A stretch of DNA of 64,000 nucleotides, from the NCBI RefSeq assembly GCF_035610345.1, contig NZ_CP141212.1, positions 3,295,501-3,359,500 of the forward strand, in the 5' to 3' direction. This document shows positions 39,318 through 47,988 of the stretch, piece after piece. The DNA comes from Sinorhizobium meliloti (GTDB lineage: Bacteria > Pseudomonadota > Alphaproteobacteria > Rhizobiales > Rhizobiaceae). The notes under the pieces are model-generated. The model saw nothing but the letters and a program-made list of their open reading frames with translations. It did no database searches and was not told the origin of the DNA. The first letter of the stretch is position 1. The number at the start of each line of letters is the position of its first letter. Made by a program: the position numbers and the translations under genes.

Positions 39318-40973
39318 TCAGCGGACCTCCGCGCGCGCCCGGGGGCGCGCGTCGTTACGCTCGTGCTGGAACACTGCCGGGGGCAGCGGCGGCAATCCGC
39401 GGATGATGTCGGCCCCCTTCTCGCCCATCATGATCGTCGGGCCGTTGGTGTTGCAGGACGGGACCCGCGGCATCACCGAGCTGTCGCAGACGCGCAGCCC
39501 CTCGATCCCGCGAACCCTGAGCTCCAGGTCGACCACCGCCGCCGCGTCGGTCCCCATCCTGCAGGTGCCGACCGGGTGGTGGTCGGTCTTGGCGTTGGCG
39601 CAGCCATAGTCGAAGAGCTGCTCCTCGGTGCGCACATCCTTGCCCGGCAAACGTTCGTCTAGGACGAAGGGCTTCAGCGCAGGCTGCTGCATGATTTCCC
39701 GCGCAATCTTCAAACCTTCGAGCGACATCTGCCGATCGTGCGGATCCTCCCAGTAGTTCGGATCGATCAGGGGCGCGGCCGCCGGGTCGGCCGAGGAGAG
39801 CCGGACGGTACCGCGCGAGCGCGGGTGCAGATAGGCGGAATTGAGTGTGACCCCGGCATTCTTGAGCCGCGCGACGCCGGCCTCGATGCCCGAACCGAGG
39901 CCGAGATGGAACTGGATGTCCGGCGAGCGGGCATTCGGATCGGCATACCAGAAGCCGCCGGTCTCGAAGAGAGACGAGGCAACCGGGCCGGAGCGGAAGA
40001 GCACATATTGCAGCCCGGCCCAGAGCGTGCGGTGCAGCCTGGCGACGCCGTCATAAGTGTGATCGCCGGTGCATTCGGAGATGACGAAGAGATCCAGATG
40101 ATCCTGGAGATTGCCGCCCACACCGGCGAGATCGTGCCTGACCTCGACGCCGACGGAACGAAGGTGATCGGCCGGACCGATACCGGACTGCAACAGCAGC
40201 TTCGGCGAGCCGATCGCACCCGACGAGACCAGCACCTCGCGATCGGCGCGGATGATCTCGACGCCCCTCCCCGTCGCGACTTCCACCCCGACGGCGCGCC
40301 TGCCCTCGAGCACGATGCGCGCGACGCGGGCACCGGTGCGCACCGTCAGATTCGGGCGATCCCTGATCGGCGAGAGATAGGCGAGCGAGGCGGAGGACCG
40401 GCGGCGGTTGCGCTGCGTCAGCTGATAGAAGCCGACGCCCGCCTGCTGTTTGCCATTGAAGTCGTGGTTGTAGGGAATGCCGAGTTCCTGCCCGGCTCGG
40501 ATATAGGCGTCGCAGATCGGCAGCGCCGAAACCGGCATGGAAACGCCGAGCGGGCCACCATAGGAATGATAGTCGTCGGCGAAGCGCTGATTGTCCTCGG
40601 CGCGCTTGAAATAGGGAAGCACGCTGCGATAGTCCCAGCCGGCGCAGCCCTCCTCACTCGCCCAGAGGTCGTAATCGGCCGCATTGCCGCGAGTATAGAG
40701 CTGCGCATTGATGGAAGAACCGCCGCCGATCACCTTGGCCTGGGTGTAGCGCAGCACCCTGCCCTTCATGTGCTTCTGCGGCACCGTGTGCCAGCCCCAA
40801 CTGGCGACCCCCTTCGTCATCTTGGCGAAGCCGGCCGGCATGTGGAACAGCGGATTCCAGTCGCCGCCGCCGGCTTCAAGCAGCAGCACCCTGACGTCCG
40901 GATCCTCGCTCAGACGATTGGCAAGCACGCAGCCGGCCGGACCGGCCCCGGTGATGATGTAGTCGTAGGTCAT
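39318..40973 (-). CDS. GMC-family FAD oxidoreductase (choline-dehydrogenase-like)
   Basis: A 551-residue flavoprotein. The N-terminal dinucleotide fold DYIITGAGPAGCVLANRLS, the two GMC signatures (GGGSSINAQLYTRG and GAIGSPKLLLQSGIGP) and the C-terminal active-site region DHHPVGTCRMG with a second conserved polar site in SCNTNGPTIMMGEKGAD are all intact. It belongs to the BetA/alcohol dehydrogenase branch, so it oxidises a primary or secondary alcohol and passes electrons to the respiratory chain. No betaine-aldehyde dehydrogenase or betaine regulator is adjacent, so a choline role is not supported. The C-terminus has a basic tail of about 20 residues. It lies 237 bp downstream of the SDR gene, with repeats between. 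Confidence 0.87.
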   Translation of the reverse strand: MTYDYIITGAGPAGCVLANRLSEDPDVRVLLLEAGGGDWNPLFHMPAGFAKMTKGVASWGWHTVPQKHMKGRVLRYTQAKVIGGGSSINAQLYTRGNAADYDLWASEEGCAGWDYRSVLPYFKRAEDNQRFADDYHSYGGPLGVSMPVSALPICDAYIRAGQELGIPYNHDFNGKQQAGVGFYQLTQRNRRRSSASLAYLSPIRDRPNLTVRTGARVARIVLEGRRAVGVEVATGRGVEIIRADREVLVSSGAIGSPKLLLQSGIGPADHLRSVGVEVRHDLAGVGGNLQDHLDLFVISECTGDHTYDGVARLHRTLWAGLQYVLFRSGPVASSLFETGGFWYADPNARSPDIQFHLGLGSGIEAGVARLKNAGVTLNSAYLHPRSRGTVRLSSADPAAAPLIDPNYWEDPHDRQMSLEGLKIAREIMQQPALKPFVLDERLPGKDVRTEEQLFDYGCANAKTDHHPVGTCRMGTDAAAVVDLELRVRGIEGLRVCDSSVMPRVPSCNTNGPTIMMGEKGADIIRGLPPLPPAVFQHERNDARPRARAEVR

Positions 40974-41048
40974 TCACATGTCCTCAATGTCACGCGCTTC
41001 AGGCGCGGTATCAGCTGTCTCGTCATGCCCCTCATCCGCCTGCCGGCG

Positions 41049-41155
41049 CCTTCTCCCCGCAGGCGGGGAGAAGGGACTCGCGGTGGCCGCATTCGCAACC
41101 ATGACCGCCGGCTTTTCGGTGGGCACGTCCCCTCTCCCCGCACGCAGGGAGAGGG
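41049..41155. repeat. pair of dispersed GC-rich palindromes
   Basis: Two hairpin units: CCTTCTCCCCG/CGGGGAGAAGG (41049-41074) and CCCTCTCCC/GGGAGAGGG (41130-41155). They lie in the 237-bp gap between the SDR and GMC genes. The same cores occur near 46.4-46.5 kb and, degenerate, near 55.4-55.6 kb. This is a rhizobial intergenic repeat family. It may fold in the transcript and separate upstream from downstream expression. Confidence 0.8.
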
Positions 41156-41210
41156 TTAGGGTGAGGGGCAAATCTCGACGACCGGGTGACGGGAAACGCC
41201 CGCACACACT

Positions 41211-41984
41211 TCACAAGCGCCCGATCGACAATCCCCCATCCGCCTGGATCACCGAGCCCGTGGCGAAACCGAACTGCCCGCCGGCAAGCCCGGCGACGAT
41301 ATTGCCGATATCCTCGGGTTCGCCCCAGCGCCGCATCGGCACCAGGCCACTCGCGATCAACCCGTCGTATTTGCCGGAAACCGCAGCCGTCATGTCCGAG
41401 CGGACGATGCCGGGACGGACTTCGAAGACCGCGATGCCGGTCTCGGCGAGCCTCAGCGCCAGGCCCTGGCTGAAGGCCGCAAGGCCTGCCTTGCTCATGC
41501 AATAGTCGAGCCGCTCGGGCGACGTCATCGCCGCCGAGACCGAGGTGATGTTGATGATTGAGCGCCGCGCTTGAGCCTCGCTCGCGAGCATCGCCTTCAG
41601 CACGGCCTGCGTGAAAAACACCGTGCCGCGCAGATTGACGCCGACGATCGTGTCGAAATTCTCCGGCTTCAGATCGAGAAAATCGCCACGCACGATGGAG
41701 GCGATGCCGGCATTGTTGACAAGGCAGTCGATCCGGCCGAATTCCGCGACGGCCGCGTCGACGGTCGTCTGATGGCTCGCAAGGTCGGCCAGATCGGCGC
41801 GCAGGAAGATCACCCGGGCGCCGAGCCCGTTGAGTTCGGCGATTACGGGAGCGACACCCTCCGCATCGCCAATGCCGGTGATGGCGATGTCGAAGCCGCT
41901 CGCCGCGAGTGCCCGGGCGATCCCCAGCCCGATGCCGCGGCGGCCGCCGGTGACGATCGCGACGGGGCGTGCCTTATCGGTCAT
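41211..41984 (-). CDS. short-chain dehydrogenase/reductase
   Basis: A 257-residue classical SDR. The cofactor motif TGGRRGIGLGIA (an Arg-rich loop, suggesting NADP), NNAG (about residue 90), the catalytic Ser (about 144), and Tyr-Lys in YCMSKAG are present; the C-terminus IQADGGLSIGRL is typical of the FabG/3-oxoacyl or sugar-dehydrogenase type. The start MTDKARPVAIVTGG at 41984 overlaps the preceding GMC stop by 4 bases (ATGA), so its translation is coupled to the LacI-regulated operon. It probably oxidises or reduces a hydroxyl of the imported compound or its breakdown product. The substrate is unknown. Confidence 0.9.
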   Translation of the reverse strand: MTDKARPVAIVTGGRRGIGLGIARALAASGFDIAITGIGDAEGVAPVIAELNGLGARVIFLRADLADLASHQTTVDAAVAEFGRIDCLVNNAGIASIVRGDFLDLKPENFDTIVGVNLRGTVFFTQAVLKAMLASEAQARRSIINITSVSAAMTSPERLDYCMSKAGLAAFSQGLALRLAETGIAVFEVRPGIVRSDMTAAVSGKYDGLIASGLVPMRRWGEPEDIGNIVAGLAGGQFGFATGSVIQADGGLSIGRL

Positions 41985-43501
41985 GACCGCAGATCCTGTT
42001 TTACGATATGATCGGCGACACGCAGCGCCTGGGCGGCGACGGTCAGCGCCGGATTGACGGCGGCGGAGGTCGGCAGGAAGCCGGCATCGACCACGAAGAG
42101 ATTCGGATGATCGAAGGCGCGGCAATAAACGTCGAGCGGCGCCTGGCCGGGATCATTGCCGATCCGGACCGTGCCGCACTGATGCGAGGGCGTCCGCTTG
42201 TCGAAGGCCCGCGCAAGCACGACCGGGAAGCCGGCTTTCTTCAGCACCGCCTTCAGCTTGGCGACGAGATCGAGATGGGCCTGCCAATTGGTGCGCACCC
42301 ATTTCAGCACGACGCGCTCGCCGTCGACCGTGACGCGGCTCTCCGGTGACGGCAGGTCCTCGCTCATGGCATAGAAGTCGATGCCGCGGGCGGACATCCG
42401 GTTCAGCAGCCATTCCGGCATGGCCGGCATGTTCGCCTTCAGGATCGCGCCGGAGATGCGGCCGAGAAGCTGGATATTGCCGAGCGGCGGCCCGCCCGCA
42501 CCGTCGGAGAGATAGAAGTCGTTGAGACCGAAGGTCTTCTGATAGACCGAATCGTTGCGGTACCAGGGGCTGAGCGCGATGACGGCGCTCGAATTATGGT
42601 TCATGAAATTGCGGCCGACCTGATCGGACCGGTTGGCAAGTCCGGTCGGGTTGCTGTCGTCGGCAGAGCGCAGGAGCAGTACGGCCGACTGCACCGCGCC
42701 GGCACTGAGAATGACGAGCTTCGGCGAAAGACGGTGCTCCGCCCCGTCCTTGGCGTAGAGCACGGTTCCGATCGCCTTTCCGTCCGGCCCGGTTGCGAGC
42801 CGCGTCACCCGCGAGCCGGTCTGCAGCCGCACGTTCGGGAATTTCAGCGCCGCCGCCAGCGCCGCCGTTTCGGCATCCATCTTGCCGTCGGATGAGTTCG
42901 GATGCGCGTCCCACGGCGTCTTGCCCTTGGCGAGCCAGCGCTCGATATCGACGCCGAGCGGCAGCGAATAGGGATGGAGGCCGATCTCGGCCAGGCGCTC
43001 ACGGACCATGGCGATCGCAGGCTCGTCCGGCACCGGGCCATGGGGATAGCCGCTCGAATGAGCGGGTTCCGTCGGGTCCTCGCCCAATTTGCCTCGCACC
43101 TGGTAAAGCTGCTCTGCCTTGGAGTACCACGGCTCGAGCTCCTCATAGGAGAAGGGCCAGGCCGGGGAGACGCCGTCCCGGTGCTGCATTTCCTCGAAAT
43201 CCTCGCGGCGGTAGCGGGTCAGCACCGCGCCGTAGAATTTCGAATTGCCGCCGACATTGTAGTAGTTGCCGGGATTGAAGCCGGGGCCGCCCGCCTCGTA
43301 CCAGGTCTCCTTCGGGCGGAAATGGCCGCGCTGGAAGATCGCCCGCTGGTCGCGATTGACCGGCAGGTCCTCGATATGTGAGCCCGCTTCGAGGATCAGG
43401 ATCTCGGCGCCCGAGGCGGCAAGGCCCGCAGCGACGGTTGCGCCGCCGACCCCTGATCCGATAATGACGATATCCGGCTGGCTCTCCATCGTCTTCCTCA
43501 T
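41981..43501 (-). CDS. GMC-family sugar/alcohol oxidoreductase
   Basis: A 506-residue flavoprotein of the longer GMC branch that includes gluconate 2-dehydrogenase and glucoside 3-dehydrogenase large subunits. It has IVIIGSGVGGATVAAGLAAS at the N-terminus, GGNSKFYGAVLTRYRREDFEEM, and the C-terminal HQCGTVRIGNDP and NPALTVAAQALRVADHI. No twin-arginine signal is seen, unlike exported relatives, so it may act in the cytoplasm. ATG 43501 overlaps the ABC ATPase stop (ATGA). Co-expression with a sugar importer and a Gfo/Idh dehydrogenase fits oxidation of a carbohydrate hydroxyl to a ketone. The exact substrate is not known. Confidence 0.85.
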   Translation of the reverse strand: MRKTMESQPDIVIIGSGVGGATVAAGLAASGAEILILEAGSHIEDLPVNRDQRAIFQRGHFRPKETWYEAGGPGFNPGNYYNVGGNSKFYGAVLTRYRREDFEEMQHRDGVSPAWPFSYEELEPWYSKAEQLYQVRGKLGEDPTEPAHSSGYPHGPVPDEPAIAMVRERLAEIGLHPYSLPLGVDIERWLAKGKTPWDAHPNSSDGKMDAETAALAAALKFPNVRLQTGSRVTRLATGPDGKAIGTVLYAKDGAEHRLSPKLVILSAGAVQSAVLLLRSADDSNPTGLANRSDQVGRNFMNHNSSAVIALSPWYRNDSVYQKTFGLNDFYLSDGAGGPPLGNIQLLGRISGAILKANMPAMPEWLLNRMSARGIDFYAMSEDLPSPESRVTVDGERVVLKWVRTNWQAHLDLVAKLKAVLKKAGFPVVLARAFDKRTPSHQCGTVRIGNDPGQAPLDVYCRAFDHPNLFVVDAGFLPTSAAVNPALTVAAQALRVADHIVKQDLRS

Positions 43502-44610
43502 GCAATCCGCTTTTCGCTTTGCGGGTCGAAGAAGACGGCCTTGTCGAGATTGAAGGCCAGCCGTGACGTCTGTCCGGGCGCAATGCGCGCATCGGCCCTG
43601 AGCCTTGCGACGATTTCCTTGCCGCCGAGCCTCGTGACGGCAAAGGTATCGGAGCCGGCCGGCTCGACCACCTCGATCAGGCATTCGCCTTCGGCGACGA
43701 ATTGCGCATTGCGATCCGCCCCGTCCGGGTCGGTGAGCGCTTCCGGACGGATGCCGAAGACCACCTCCCTGCCGGCATAGGCGGAGAGCGCGCCGTTATG
43801 CGGCACGGCTAGTCTCAGGGGTTCGGCATTCGGCCGCGCCAGCGTCACCGAGACTTGAGAGCCTGCGGTTTCTATCTGCGCTTTGAGCAGGTTCATCGCA
43901 GGCGATCCCATGAAATCGGCGACGAACATATTGGCGGGGTTGTTGTAGATCTCCGCCGGCGTTCCGAATTGCTGCAGGACGCCGTCCTTCAGGACGGCGA
44001 TCTTGGTCGCGAGCGTCATCGCCTCGATCTGGTCGTGCGTCACATAGACGATGGTCGTCTTCATGCGGTGATGCAGCCGCTTGATCTCGGTGCGCATGTC
44101 TACGCGTAGCTTCGCGTCGAGGTTCGAGAGCGGCTCGTCGAAGAGGAAGACCTGGGGATTGCGCACCAGCGCCCGGCCCATGGCGACGCGCTGGCGCTGG
44201 CCGCCGGAAAGCTGGCTCGGCTTGCGGTCGAGTAGATGGCCGATCTGCAGCATGTCGGCCACCTGCTTGATCGCCTTCTCGCGTTCCTCCTTCGGCACGC
44301 CGCGGATCTCCATGCCGAAGGCGATGTTCCCGGCCACCGTCATGTTCGGATAGAGCGCATAGGACTGGAATACCATGGCAATGTCGCGCTTCGACGGGTG
44401 CAGCCCCGAAACCGAGCGGCCGTTGATGGCGATGTCGCCCGAGGTGATCGGCTCCAGGCCGGCGATCGTGTTCAGAAGCGTCGACTTGCCGCAACCGGAG
44501 GGGCCCACGAGCACGAGGAAGCCGCCTTCTTCGATCTCCAGGTTGATGTCCTTCAAGATCTCGAGAGCGCCGTAGGATTTGCGCAGATTGGTGATCTTCA
44601 GAAACGACAT
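43498..44610 (-). CDS. CUT1-type sugar ABC transporter ATP-binding protein
   Basis: A 370-residue MalK/UgpC-like ATPase. Walker A GPSGCGKST (about 37-45), Q-loop MVFQSYALYPNMTV, signature LSGGQRQRVAMGRALVR, Walker B FLFDEPLSNLDAKLR and switch YVTHDQIEAMT are followed by the C-terminal TOBE/regulatory domain (about 235-365: GIRPEALTD). It drives the importer made of the next three upstream genes. Its start is 3 bp after the permease stop, and its stop overlaps the GMC start. Confidence 0.95.
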   Translation of the reverse strand: MSFLKITNLRKSYGALEILKDINLEIEEGGFLVLVGPSGCGKSTLLNTIAGLEPITSGDIAINGRSVSGLHPSKRDIAMVFQSYALYPNMTVAGNIAFGMEIRGVPKEEREKAIKQVADMLQIGHLLDRKPSQLSGGQRQRVAMGRALVRNPQVFLFDEPLSNLDAKLRVDMRTEIKRLHHRMKTTIVYVTHDQIEAMTLATKIAVLKDGVLQQFGTPAEIYNNPANMFVADFMGSPAMNLLKAQIETAGSQVSVTLARPNAEPLRLAVPHNGALSAYAGREVVFGIRPEALTDPDGADRNAQFVAEGECLIEVVEPAGSDTFAVTRLGGKEIVARLRADARIAPGQTSRLAFNLDKAVFFDPQSEKRIA

Positions 44611-44613
44611 GGC

Positions 44614-45495
44614 TTATCCTTTCACGGCGCCGGACATCAGTCCGCGGACGAAATAGCGGCCGGACACGATGTAGACGATGAGCGTTGGCAGGGCGGCGAG
44701 GATCGCGCCCGCGAAGTGGACATTGTATTCCTTGACCCCCGTGGACGAGCTCACGAGATTGTTGAGAGCCACCGTCATCGGCGTCGAATACGGCCCGGAG
44801 AACGAGGCCCCGAACAGGAAGTCGTTCCAGATATTGGTGAACTGCCAGATGACCGAGACGACGATGATCGGCCCTGACGATGGCAGCAATATCCGCCGGA
44901 AGATCTGGAAGAAGCTGGCGCCGTCGATCTGTGCCGCACGCACCAGCTCGGTCGGGAAGGCCTCGTAGTAGTTGCGGAAATAGAGCGTCGTGAAGCCGAT
45001 ACCGTAGACCACATGCACCAGGATCAGACCCCAGATCGAACCGGCGATGCCGAGAATGCCGAGAATGCGCGCCATCGGGATCAGCACGATCTGGAAGGGA
45101 ATGAAGCACGAGAGAAGCAGCATGCCGAAGAAGATGTTCGCCCCGGGGAAGCGCCATTTCGTCAGCACGTAGCCGTTGAGCGCGCCGATGATCGTGGAAA
45201 TCGCCACGGCCGGGACGACCATCAGGATCGAATTGATGAAGAAAGGCCGAAGGCCGGTGGGCTGCACGCCGATCTGGGCGGTCGACCAGGCAGAAAGCCA
45301 TGGCTCGACGGTCCAGGTCCGAGGCAGGTTCAACATGCCGCCCTGCCGGATCTCATCCAGCGGCTTCAGGGAATTCACCAGCATCACATAGAGCGGCAGC
45401 AGCGAATAGAGTGCGAAGAGGATCAGCGCCGAATAGATCAGAGCGCGCGTCAGCCGGTTGTGCGAGATGACGTTTTCGGAATTGGGAGCGCCCAT
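44614..45495 (-). CDS. CUT1-type sugar ABC transporter permease (MalG-like)
   Basis: A 293-residue inner-membrane permease with six hydrophobic segments. The N-terminal helix ALIYSALILFALYSLLPLYVMLVNSLKP and the EAA loop EAFPTELVRAAQIDGAS are typical of the MalG half of carbohydrate importers. It pairs with the upstream MalF-like permease, whose stop overlaps its ATG (TGATG), so the two halves are made in equal amounts. Confidence 0.94.
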   Translation of the reverse strand: MGAPNSENVISHNRLTRALIYSALILFALYSLLPLYVMLVNSLKPLDEIRQGGMLNLPRTWTVEPWLSAWSTAQIGVQPTGLRPFFINSILMVVPAVAISTIIGALNGYVLTKWRFPGANIFFGMLLLSCFIPFQIVLIPMARILGILGIAGSIWGLILVHVVYGIGFTTLYFRNYYEAFPTELVRAAQIDGASFFQIFRRILLPSSGPIIVVSVIWQFTNIWNDFLFGASFSGPYSTPMTVALNNLVSSSTGVKEYNVHFAGAILAALPTLIVYIVSGRYFVRGLMSGAVKG

Positions 45496-46385
45496 CAGCG
45501 TTTTCCTCCCCGGACTTCGGAATAGAGATAGGGAACGATGATCGAGAAGATCATCACCAGCATCACGATCGCCGACGAGGCGCCGATCGCCATCTGGTTT
45601 CGGGTGAAGGTGTAAGAATACATGAAGGTCGCCGGCAGCTCGGTCGCCTGCCCCGGCCCGCCGCCCGTCAATGCGATGATCAGATCGTAGGCCTTGATGG
45701 CAAGATGGGCGAGTACGACAAAGGCCGAAAGGAAGACCGGCCGCATCAGGGGAATGATGATCCGCCGATAGATGGTTGGGGTGGTCGCCCCGTCGATCTG
45801 GGCGGCCTTGATGATCTCGTTGTCGACGCCGCGCAGGCCCGCCAGGAACATCGCCATGATGAAGCCGGTCGACTGCCAGACGGCCGCGATGACGACGCAG
45901 TAGATGGCGTAGTTGCGGTCCTTGATCCAGTTGAACGAGAAGCTTTCCCAGCCCCAGAGATGCATGGTGTTCTCAAGCCCGATACCGGGATCGAGGAACC
46001 ACTTCCACGCGGTGCCGGTGACGATGAAGGAAAGCGCCATCGGATAGAGATAGATCGGACGAAGGAAACCTTCGGCGCGGATCTTCTGGTCGAGCAGGAT
46101 CGCCAGCCCGAGACCCAGCACCGAGCAGACCACGATATAGAGAGTCGCGAAGATCGCCAGATTGCTGACCGCGCGCCACCAGTGCGGCAGGGCCCATAAC
46201 CGGCTGTAATTGCTCAAACCCACGAAGTTGTAGGACGGCAGCATCTTACTGTCCGTCATCGACAGGAAGCCCGTATAGGCTATGAAGCCGTAGACGAACA
46301 CCAGAACTATGAGAAAGCTGGGGGCGAGCACGAGCTTTGGCAAAAGCTCCTGCAGCCGGTTGCGGCTATCCATGTTTGCTACCAC
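45495..46385 (-). CDS. CUT1-type sugar ABC transporter permease (MalF-like)
   Basis: A 296-residue inner-membrane permease with six predicted helices (first: KLVLAPSFLIVLVFVYGFIAYTGFLS). The EAA-type loop is NEIIKAAQIDGATTP. It forms the translocation pore with the MalG-like partner. A 199-bp gap with strong palindromic repeats separates it from the upstream binding-protein gene, an arrangement like the REP elements between malE and malF in enterics, where they favour the binding protein. Confidence 0.93.
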   Translation of the reverse strand: MVANMDSRNRLQELLPKLVLAPSFLIVLVFVYGFIAYTGFLSMTDSKMLPSYNFVGLSNYSRLWALPHWWRAVSNLAIFATLYIVVCSVLGLGLAILLDQKIRAEGFLRPIYLYPMALSFIVTGTAWKWFLDPGIGLENTMHLWGWESFSFNWIKDRNYAIYCVVIAAVWQSTGFIMAMFLAGLRGVDNEIIKAAQIDGATTPTIYRRIIIPLMRPVFLSAFVVLAHLAIKAYDLIIALTGGGPGQATELPATFMYSYTFTRNQMAIGASSAIVMLVMIFSIIVPYLYSEVRGGKR

Positions 46386-46425
46386 CGTATGTTTCGTTCG
46401 TGGAGGGGATTGCCCCTCACCCTAG

Positions 46426-46542
46426 CCCTCTCCCCGCATGCGGGGAGAGGGGACTGAGGCGTAGCGGCTCAAGCCCTCATCTCAAGGCGAGAGGACGCCG
46501 GAGCTCACCGCTTGTCCCTTCTCCCCGCACGCGGGGAGAAGG
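46426..46542. repeat. pair of dispersed GC-rich palindromes between binding protein and permease genes
   Basis: A perfect 26-bp palindrome (46426-46451; arms CCCTCTCCCCGCA/TGCGGGGAGAGGG) and a second 12-bp-arm hairpin (46517-46542; CCTTCTCCCCGC/GCGGGGAGAAGG). They share cores with the copies at 41.1 kb. In the mRNA they would form strong stems just downstream of the binding-protein coding region. Confidence 0.85.
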
Positions 46543-46584
46543 TCGCGGCAGCGGGATGAGGGGCTTTTCCCCTCCTCGGTGCCT

Positions 46585-47829
46585 CTACTTCGCAGCCTCG
46601 ACCGCCGCCACGAGTTCCGTCACCGCCTCTTCCGAGTCGAGTTCGCCGTTGAACTGGCGTGTGACCACGTCGTAGATCGCGTTCTTGACGGCAGCCGGAT
46701 TGGCATGGCCGTGGGCCATGGAGCCGAAGAGCGTGCCGTTGGTATTTGCTTCCGCGAGGTCCTTGATGCCCTTCTTGCCGCAGGCGTCGAAGTCGGTATC
46801 CGGAACGTCGGTGCGGGCGGGAACGGAACCCTTGACGACGTTGAAGGCCGACTGGAAGGCCGGGCTCTCGATTGCCGAGGCCATCTGCAGCTGTGCCGGA
46901 ACCTTGTCTTCCGAAACCTTGAACATCGCGAACTGGTCGGAATTGAAGGTGACCGAACCTTGCGTTCCGGGGAAGCGCATGCAGACAAAATCAGTGCCGG
47001 GCACCTTCTTCGCCTTCAGGAACTCGCCCTTCGCCCAGTCACCCATGAACTGCAGGCCGGCCTTGTTCTCGATGACCATTGCCGAGGCGAGGTTCCAGTC
47101 GCGGCCGGAGAAGTTGTCGTCCACATAGGAGCGCAGCTTCGTCATGCGGTCGAAGGCTTCCTTCATCTTGTCGCCGCCGAGCGCCGCCGGATCGAGATCG
47201 ATGAAAGCCTGCTTGTAGAAGTCGTTGCCCAGCGAAAGAACGACGGCGTCGAAGATCGTCGCGTCCTGCCAGGGCTGGCCGCCATGGGCGACCGGCGTGA
47301 TGCCCTGCTCCTTGAACTTGTCGAGCAGTGCGATCAGCTCTTCCCAGGTGGTCGGTTCCTTGCCGCCGGCCTTGTCGAGGGCGGCCTTGTTGATCCAGAC
47401 CCAGTTGGTCGAATGGACGTTGACCGGCGCGGCGATCCAGTGTCCGTCATATTTCGAGAACTGCTGCAGTGCCGCCGGAATGACCTTGTCCCAGCCCTCC
47501 TTGGAGGCGACCTCGTCCAGATTGCCCAGCGCGCCTTCCTTGGCCCAGTCGAGAATGTCGAAGCCGAGCATCTGCACGGCCGTCGGCGCGTTGCCAGCGG
47601 TGACGCGGGCACGAAGCACCGTCATCGCTTCGGTGCCGCCGCCGCCGGCGACCGGCATGTCGGTCCAGCTGATGCCCTTGCTCTCTAGGTCCTTCTTGAG
47701 GACGTCGAGGGCCGCGGCTTCGCCGCCGGACGTCCACCAGTGCAGTACTTCCACATTCTCGGCTGCCTCCGCAGCTGTCGCCGCCAACATCAGTGCTGCA
47801 ACAGCAGTCGTCGTCATGAACTTGCGCAT
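46585..47829 (-). CDS. periplasmic sugar-binding protein (GtsA-like)
   Basis: The solute-binding protein of the CUT1 importer, 414 residues, with a signal peptide of about 22 residues ([20 protein letters not shown]). The mature start [22 protein letters not shown] and [21 protein letters not shown] closely resemble GtsA of the Pseudomonas glucose/mannose importer, so a monosaccharide, polyol or small glycoside is a likely ligand. The rest of the operon suggests something beyond plain glucose. GGAGGATAACG gives an ideal ribosome site for ATG 47829; a longer reading upstream is rejected. It lies 159 bp after the aldehyde dehydrogenase gene. Confidence 0.9.
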   Translation of the reverse strand: MRKFMTTTAVAALMLAATAAEAAENVEVLHWWTSGGEAAALDVLKKDLESKGISWTDMPVAGGGGTEAMTVLRARVTAGNAPTAVQMLGFDILDWAKEGALGNLDEVASKEGWDKVIPAALQQFSKYDGHWIAAPVNVHSTNWVWINKAALDKAGGKEPTTWEELIALLDKFKEQGITPVAHGGQPWQDATIFDAVVLSLGNDFYKQAFIDLDPAALGGDKMKEAFDRMTKLRSYVDDNFSGRDWNLASAMVIENKAGLQFMGDWAKGEFLKAKKVPGTDFVCMRFPGTQGSVTFNSDQFAMFKVSEDKVPAQLQMASAIESPAFQSAFNVVKGSVPARTDVPDTDFDACGKKGIKDLAEANTNGTLFGSMAHGHANPAAVKNAIYDVVTRQFNGELDSEEAVTELVAAVEAAK

Positions 47830-47988
47830 CGTTATCCTCCCGTTTGCAAGTTTCCGAAGCGGAACCTCCTCCGCTCTTTTCCGGTGCCGCCCGGTTCCCG
47901 CGGACGGCTGGCCTGCGACTGACGTCACCCGGCCAATTCAAGACGTTACACCCTTTCGGCGATTACGAAACCTCGCCCCTTCCCTTCT

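Noticed and set aside
39318..40973. Choline dehydrogenase betA
   Set aside because: The GMC protein has family signatures only. No betaine aldehyde dehydrogenase or betI gene is adjacent; the neighbours are glycerate kinase and a sugar operon.
41030..46560. CRISPR array
   Set aside because: The repeats are palindromic, irregularly spaced and few, with no spacers or cas genes.
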